From: JABIRQ01 sp963583595
GTDB taxonomy: Bacteria > Pseudomonadota > Alphaproteobacteria > CADEGL01
Length of the DNA: 9,427 bases
Direction: 5' to 3'
NCBI GenBank assembly: GCA_963583595.1
Contig: CAUZWC010000109.1
Span: 1 to 9,427 of the forward strand
In this document: piece by piece, positions 8,029-9,427 of the stretch
How positions within the stretch are numbered: the stretch's first letter is position 1
How the letters are laid out: each line of letters opens with the position of its first letter
The notes under the pieces: generated by a model
What the model was told of the DNA's origin: nothing
Databases searched by the model: none
Seen by the model: only the letters and a program-made list of their open reading frames with translations
Translations under genes and position numbers: made by a program

Positions 8029-8538
8029 TCAGGGCGAATTCTTGCGGAAGCTGTCGAGGGCGATGACTTCGCCGGCGCCGTCTTGGGCTTCGGCCTGGAC
8101 CACCGCCCGGTCGCCGTTTTCGGCGATTGCGGGTTTCTCCGGCGAGTCGGTTTCGATGACGGCCTCGTTCTCGTCTTCCGCATTGCGGGCCTGGAACTGG
8201 AGGCCGAGTTGCACCGACGGGTCGGCGAAAGTGGTGATTGCGGCATAGGGGATGTGGAGCCGCTGCTGCGCCCGGTTGAAGCTGAGGGAGACCGCGAAGC
8301 TGTCCTCGCCGACCTCGAGATCCCAATACTGGTGCTGCAGGATGATCGTCATCTCTTCGCTATGCTGGGCCCGCAACTGCTTGGGCATCGAGACGCCGTC
8401 ATGGCCGGTGGCGAAAGTGATGTAAAAATGGTGATTACCGGGCAGGCCGGTTTCCGCCGCCTTCTTCAGGCTGTCGCGCACGACGCTGCGCAATGCATCC
8501 TCGATCATGCGGTCGTATCGCAGCACGTCCCTGGCCAT
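8029..8538 (-). CDS. sspB: SspB family ClpXP adaptor (alphaproteobacterial type)
   Basis: This 169-residue protein is an SspB-type adaptor. The family binds the ssrA degradation tag and tethers tagged proteins to ClpX for destruction by ClpXP. The N-terminal helix and core (LRYDRMIEDALRSVVRDSL, residues 6-24; GLPGNHHFYITFAT, 31-44; EEMTIILQHQYWDL, 61-74; ADPSVQLGLQF, 105-115) match the alphaproteobacterial SspB pattern. An acidic, low-complexity linker (about 118-156) leads to a C-terminal peptide EVIALDSFRK, the expected ClpX-docking tail. The ATG at 8536-8538 is preferred over the TTG at 8551-8553, because GGAAAGG sits six nt before that ATG and overlaps the TTG. The gene lies directly downstream of the tmRNA gene, which makes the tag it recognises. 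The glycosylase frame follows with overlap. Confidence 0.93.
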   Translation of the reverse strand: MARDVLRYDRMIEDALRSVVRDSLKKAAETGLPGNHHFYITFATGHDGVSMPKQLRAQHSEEMTIILQHQYWDLEVGEDSFAVSLSFNRAQQRLHIPYAAITTFADPSVQLGLQFQARNAEDENEAVIETDSPEKPAIAENGDRAVVQAEAQDGAGEVIALDSFRKNSP

Positions 8539-8544
8539 GCGTAA

Positions 8545-8551
8545 CCTTTCC
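8545..8551 (-). promoter_or_regulatory. Ribosome binding site of sspB
   Basis: On the minus strand GGAAAGG lies six nucleotides before the ATG at 8536-8538. It overlaps the alternative TTG start at 8551-8553 and therefore argues for the ATG. Confidence 0.7.
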
Positions 8552-8584
8552 AATCGGCGCCTTGCCCAACAAAGGGGTGCAGGT

Positions 8585-8616
8585 GGGGGGCTTCTGTTGC
8601 CCGGCGCCCCCCGGGC
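8585..8616 (-). other. H-type pseudoknot downstream of the tmRNA tag
   Basis: On the minus strand GCCCGG pairs with CCGGGC across the loop GGGGCG (8599-8616). The loop G-run can pair with GCCCCCC at 8585-8591. Together they form a classical pseudoknot directly after the tag stop codon, where tmRNAs carry PK2. The pairing is read by eye and not folded computationally. Confidence 0.65.
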
Positions 8617-8631
8617 CGCGCTTACCTATAG

Positions 8632-8667
8632 CTAGGCAGCGAGGGCCAACTCATGGTTGTCATTGGC
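8632..8667 (-). other. tmRNA proteolysis-tag reading frame (ANDNHELALAA)
   Basis: Twelve codons on the minus strand, GCC AAT GAC AAC to GCT GCC TAG, encode ANDNHELALAA and stop. Together with the Ala carried by charged tmRNA, the tag would be A-ANDNHELALAA. The first residues ANDN are shared with other alphaproteobacterial tags, and the C-terminal LAA is the ClpX-recognised end known from E. coli. The frame lies about 80 nt inside the coding piece, after AAAAGT, as expected for the resume codon. Confidence 0.92.
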
Positions 8668-8750
8668 ACTTTTGGAACGGCCCGATGACGGTGGTACCAT
8701 GCCGAGCAAAAGCCAAGCCTTTCAACGCACGTCGATCCTGTTTCGCCCCC

Positions 8751-8777
8751 AGGGAGCGGGCCATGACCCGCTGAATT
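8751..8777 (-). other. Intervening segment removed from pre-tmRNA
   Basis: These 27 nt lie between the CCA of the acceptor piece and the first G of the coding piece. They contain a perfect 6-bp hairpin, AGCGGG-TCATGG-CCCGCT (8755-8772). In two-piece tmRNAs this linker is excised so that the pieces are held together only by base pairing. That excision happens here is inferred from the family. Confidence 0.75.
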
Positions 8778-8860
8778 TGGTGGAGGCGCCGGGTACTGCC
8801 CCCGGGTCCGTTACGCCTAACAAGCAGGGCGTTTATCGCCATAGCCGGCCGAAGCCAGCA
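8778..8860 (-). other. Acceptor piece of the tmRNA
   Basis: This segment carries the T arm (stem CCGGG/CCCGG, loop GGCAGTA), the 3' strand of the acceptor stem and the encoded CCA. The loop lacks the usual TTC start of a tRNA T loop. Upstream, GCTGGC-TTCG-GCCGGC can form a hairpin near the presumed 5' end. The 5' boundary was not seen directly. It is set by that hairpin and by my recollection that a rhizobial acceptor piece is about 80 nt. Confidence 0.7.
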
Positions 8861-9021
8861 GCTATGAATATAGGGTCGGAGAGGCCGACTGCAAAGGACT
8901 TCCCGACCACCCAGGTTCGCTGGCCAGGCGGCTTCGGCTCCATTCCTCGCGATTAGAGGTCGAAACCAGGCGCGACTTCGGAAGCAATTTGTTAAACTGT
9001 CGCCATGAAATTGGAGTGCAT
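8861..9021. promoter_or_regulatory. Divergent leader between ssrA and thyX
   Basis: This 161-bp stretch contains no supportable protein gene. Its upstream part on the minus strand should hold the ssrA promoter and the pre-tmRNA 5' leader. TCTAAT at 8952-8957 (minus) is a plausible -10 element, but I find no good -35 at normal spacing. For thyX, TTAAACT near 8992-8998 could be a -10 element. Both calls are weak and rest mainly on position. Confidence 0.35.
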
Positions 9022-9025
9022 ATGA
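9005..9025 (+). other. Possible 6-codon upstream frame overlapping the thyX start
   Basis: ATG at 9005 opens a frame reading MKLECI and then TGA at 9023-9025, which overlaps the thyX ATG (9022-9024) as ATGA. It could couple translation to thyX, or it may be chance. It has no clear Shine-Dalgarno sequence of its own. Confidence 0.25.
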
Positions 9026-9427
9026 ACGACAGGCGGAAAACGGCCATCTTGGCCAAGCAGCGGGCCGATATCGAGGCCCAGCGTGCCGAAAGCAACACGA
9101 CACGGAGAGCCACCGTTCCGGCCTTGGAGGAGGTGCTCTACGAGCCCTATCCGGTCCTGGACCATGGCTTCGTTCGGGTCATCGACTATATGGGCGACGA
9201 CGGCGCCATCGTGCAGGCCGCGCGGGTCTCCTATGGCCGGGGCACGAAGCGGGTCAGCGAGGACAGGGGGTTGATCCGCTATCTGATGCGTCATCGTCAC
9301 ACGACGCCTTTCGAGATGTGCGAGATCAAGTTCCATGTGAAGCTGCCGATCTTCGTGGCGCGCCAGTGGATCCGCCATCGCACGGCCAATGTGAATGAAT
9401 ATTCCGCGCGCTATTCGATTCTGGACA
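9022..9427 (+). CDS. thyX: FAD-dependent thymidylate synthase, N-terminal part (3' end outside window)
   Basis: ThyX makes dTMP from dUMP using methylene-tetrahydrofolate, FAD and NADPH, replacing ThyA in many bacteria. The visible 135 residues include AARVSYGRGTKRVSEDRGLIRYLMRHRHTTPFE (about 66-97), the conserved N-terminal flavin/folate region, and the ThyX signature RHRX7S, here RHRTANVNEYS (residues 118-128), followed by ARYS. ThyX proteins are usually 220-310 residues, so roughly half is present. The ATG at 9022 has GGAG at 9013-9016, five nt upstream. The first 35 residues are a charged, helix-like extension (KTAILAKQRADIEAQRAES), which I recall as common in alphaproteobacterial ThyX. 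The gene is divergent from ssrA-sspB. The frame runs off the window end without a stop. Confidence 0.95.
   Translation, partial: MNDRRKTAILAKQRADIEAQRAESNTTRRATVPALEEVLYEPYPVLDHGFVRVIDYMGDDGAIVQAARVSYGRGTKRVSEDRGLIRYLMRHRHTTPFEMCEIKFHVKLPIFVARQWIRHRTANVNEYSARYSILD

Larger units (their letters stand above)
8580..8860 (-). ncRNA. ssrA: Two-piece (circularly permuted) transfer-messenger RNA
   Basis: tmRNA rescues stalled ribosomes and adds a degradation tag. On the minus strand the order is permuted. The acceptor piece comes first and ends CGCCTCC-ACCA (3' end at 8778). A 27-nt intervening segment follows, then the coding piece, whose 5' end GGGGGCG (8744-8750) continues AAACAGGATCGACG, as in other tmRNAs. 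GGGGGCG pairs with CGCCTCC over seven bp with G3-U70, the alanine identity pair, and A73 precedes an encoded CCA. A perfect 5-bp T stem (CCGGG/CCCGG) stands beside the acceptor stem. The tag frame encodes ANDNHELALAA-stop, followed by a pseudoknot. This permuted form is known from alphaproteobacteria. The outer ends are estimates: the 5' boundary is placed at a UUCG-capped hairpin near 8840-8858, about 80 nt before CCA, and the 3' end just after the pseudoknot. Confidence 0.93.

Noticed and set aside
8033..8326. Upstream extension of the glycosylase frame inside sspB
   Set aside because: It is an Arg/Pro-rich out-of-frame reading of sspB with no homology. The glycosylase domain begins only near 8002.
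8657..8956. Plus-strand 99-residue frame with LVEAPGTAPGS and VYRHSR
   Set aside because: It is the antisense of the tmRNA acceptor piece and its leader. The RNA features on the minus strand explain the sequence and its conservation.
8660..9103. Minus-strand 147-residue frame across ssrA
   Set aside because: It runs through tmRNA and into the opposite strand of thyX, has no recognisable domain, and is explained by high GC content.
1..9427. CRISPR array, transposon, phage or defence island
   Set aside because: No spaced direct repeats, transposase motifs, inverted terminal repeats or phage genes are visible. Gene content is core metabolism, envelope and protein quality control.

Overview
The window is GC-rich chromosomal DNA from an alphaproteobacterium, probably Rhodospirillales-like, though the order is a guess. 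The strongest lineage evidence is a circularly permuted two-piece tmRNA gene, whose acceptor piece is encoded ahead of the tag-coding piece. It is supported by an alpha-type SspB adaptor, a short alphaproteobacterial ribbon-helix-helix protein next to fumC, and a flavin-dependent ThyX.

Layout. (1) 1-3404, + strand: the C-terminal part of a very large AsmA-family envelope protein whose start lies before the window. (2) 3435-4871, +: an amidase-signature hydrolase resembling 6-aminohexanoate-cyclic-dimer hydrolase. (3) Convergent to it on the - strand, 6537 down to 4882: fumC (class II fumarase) followed 24 bp later by a small ribbon-helix-helix protein. (4) 6648-7514, +: an Amidohydrolase_2 TIM-barrel hydrolase of the 2-pyrone-4,6-dicarboxylate lactonase type, divergent from fumC. 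(5) On the - strand, reading from about 8860 down to 7502: ssrA (tmRNA), sspB, then a Mug/TDG-like DNA glycosylase. (6) 9022 to the window end, +: thyX, truncated by the window edge.

How the genes work together. The most coherent unit is ssrA-sspB. The tmRNA encodes the degradation tag ANDNHELALAA, and the next gene on the same strand encodes the ClpXP adaptor that recognises ssrA-tagged proteins. I know fumC, the ribbon-helix-helix gene and sspB as frequent neighbours in alphaproteobacteria. Here a glycosylase gene and an oppositely oriented amidohydrolase lie between sspB and fumC. The AsmA and amidase genes are tandem but have no obvious functional link.

The points most worth checking are the ssrA-sspB linkage, the missing conventional start codon and missing canonical catalytic Asn in the glycosylase, and the substrate of the NylA-like amidase. 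I see no phage, transposon, CRISPR array or defence island. Most of the window is ordinary core chromosome.
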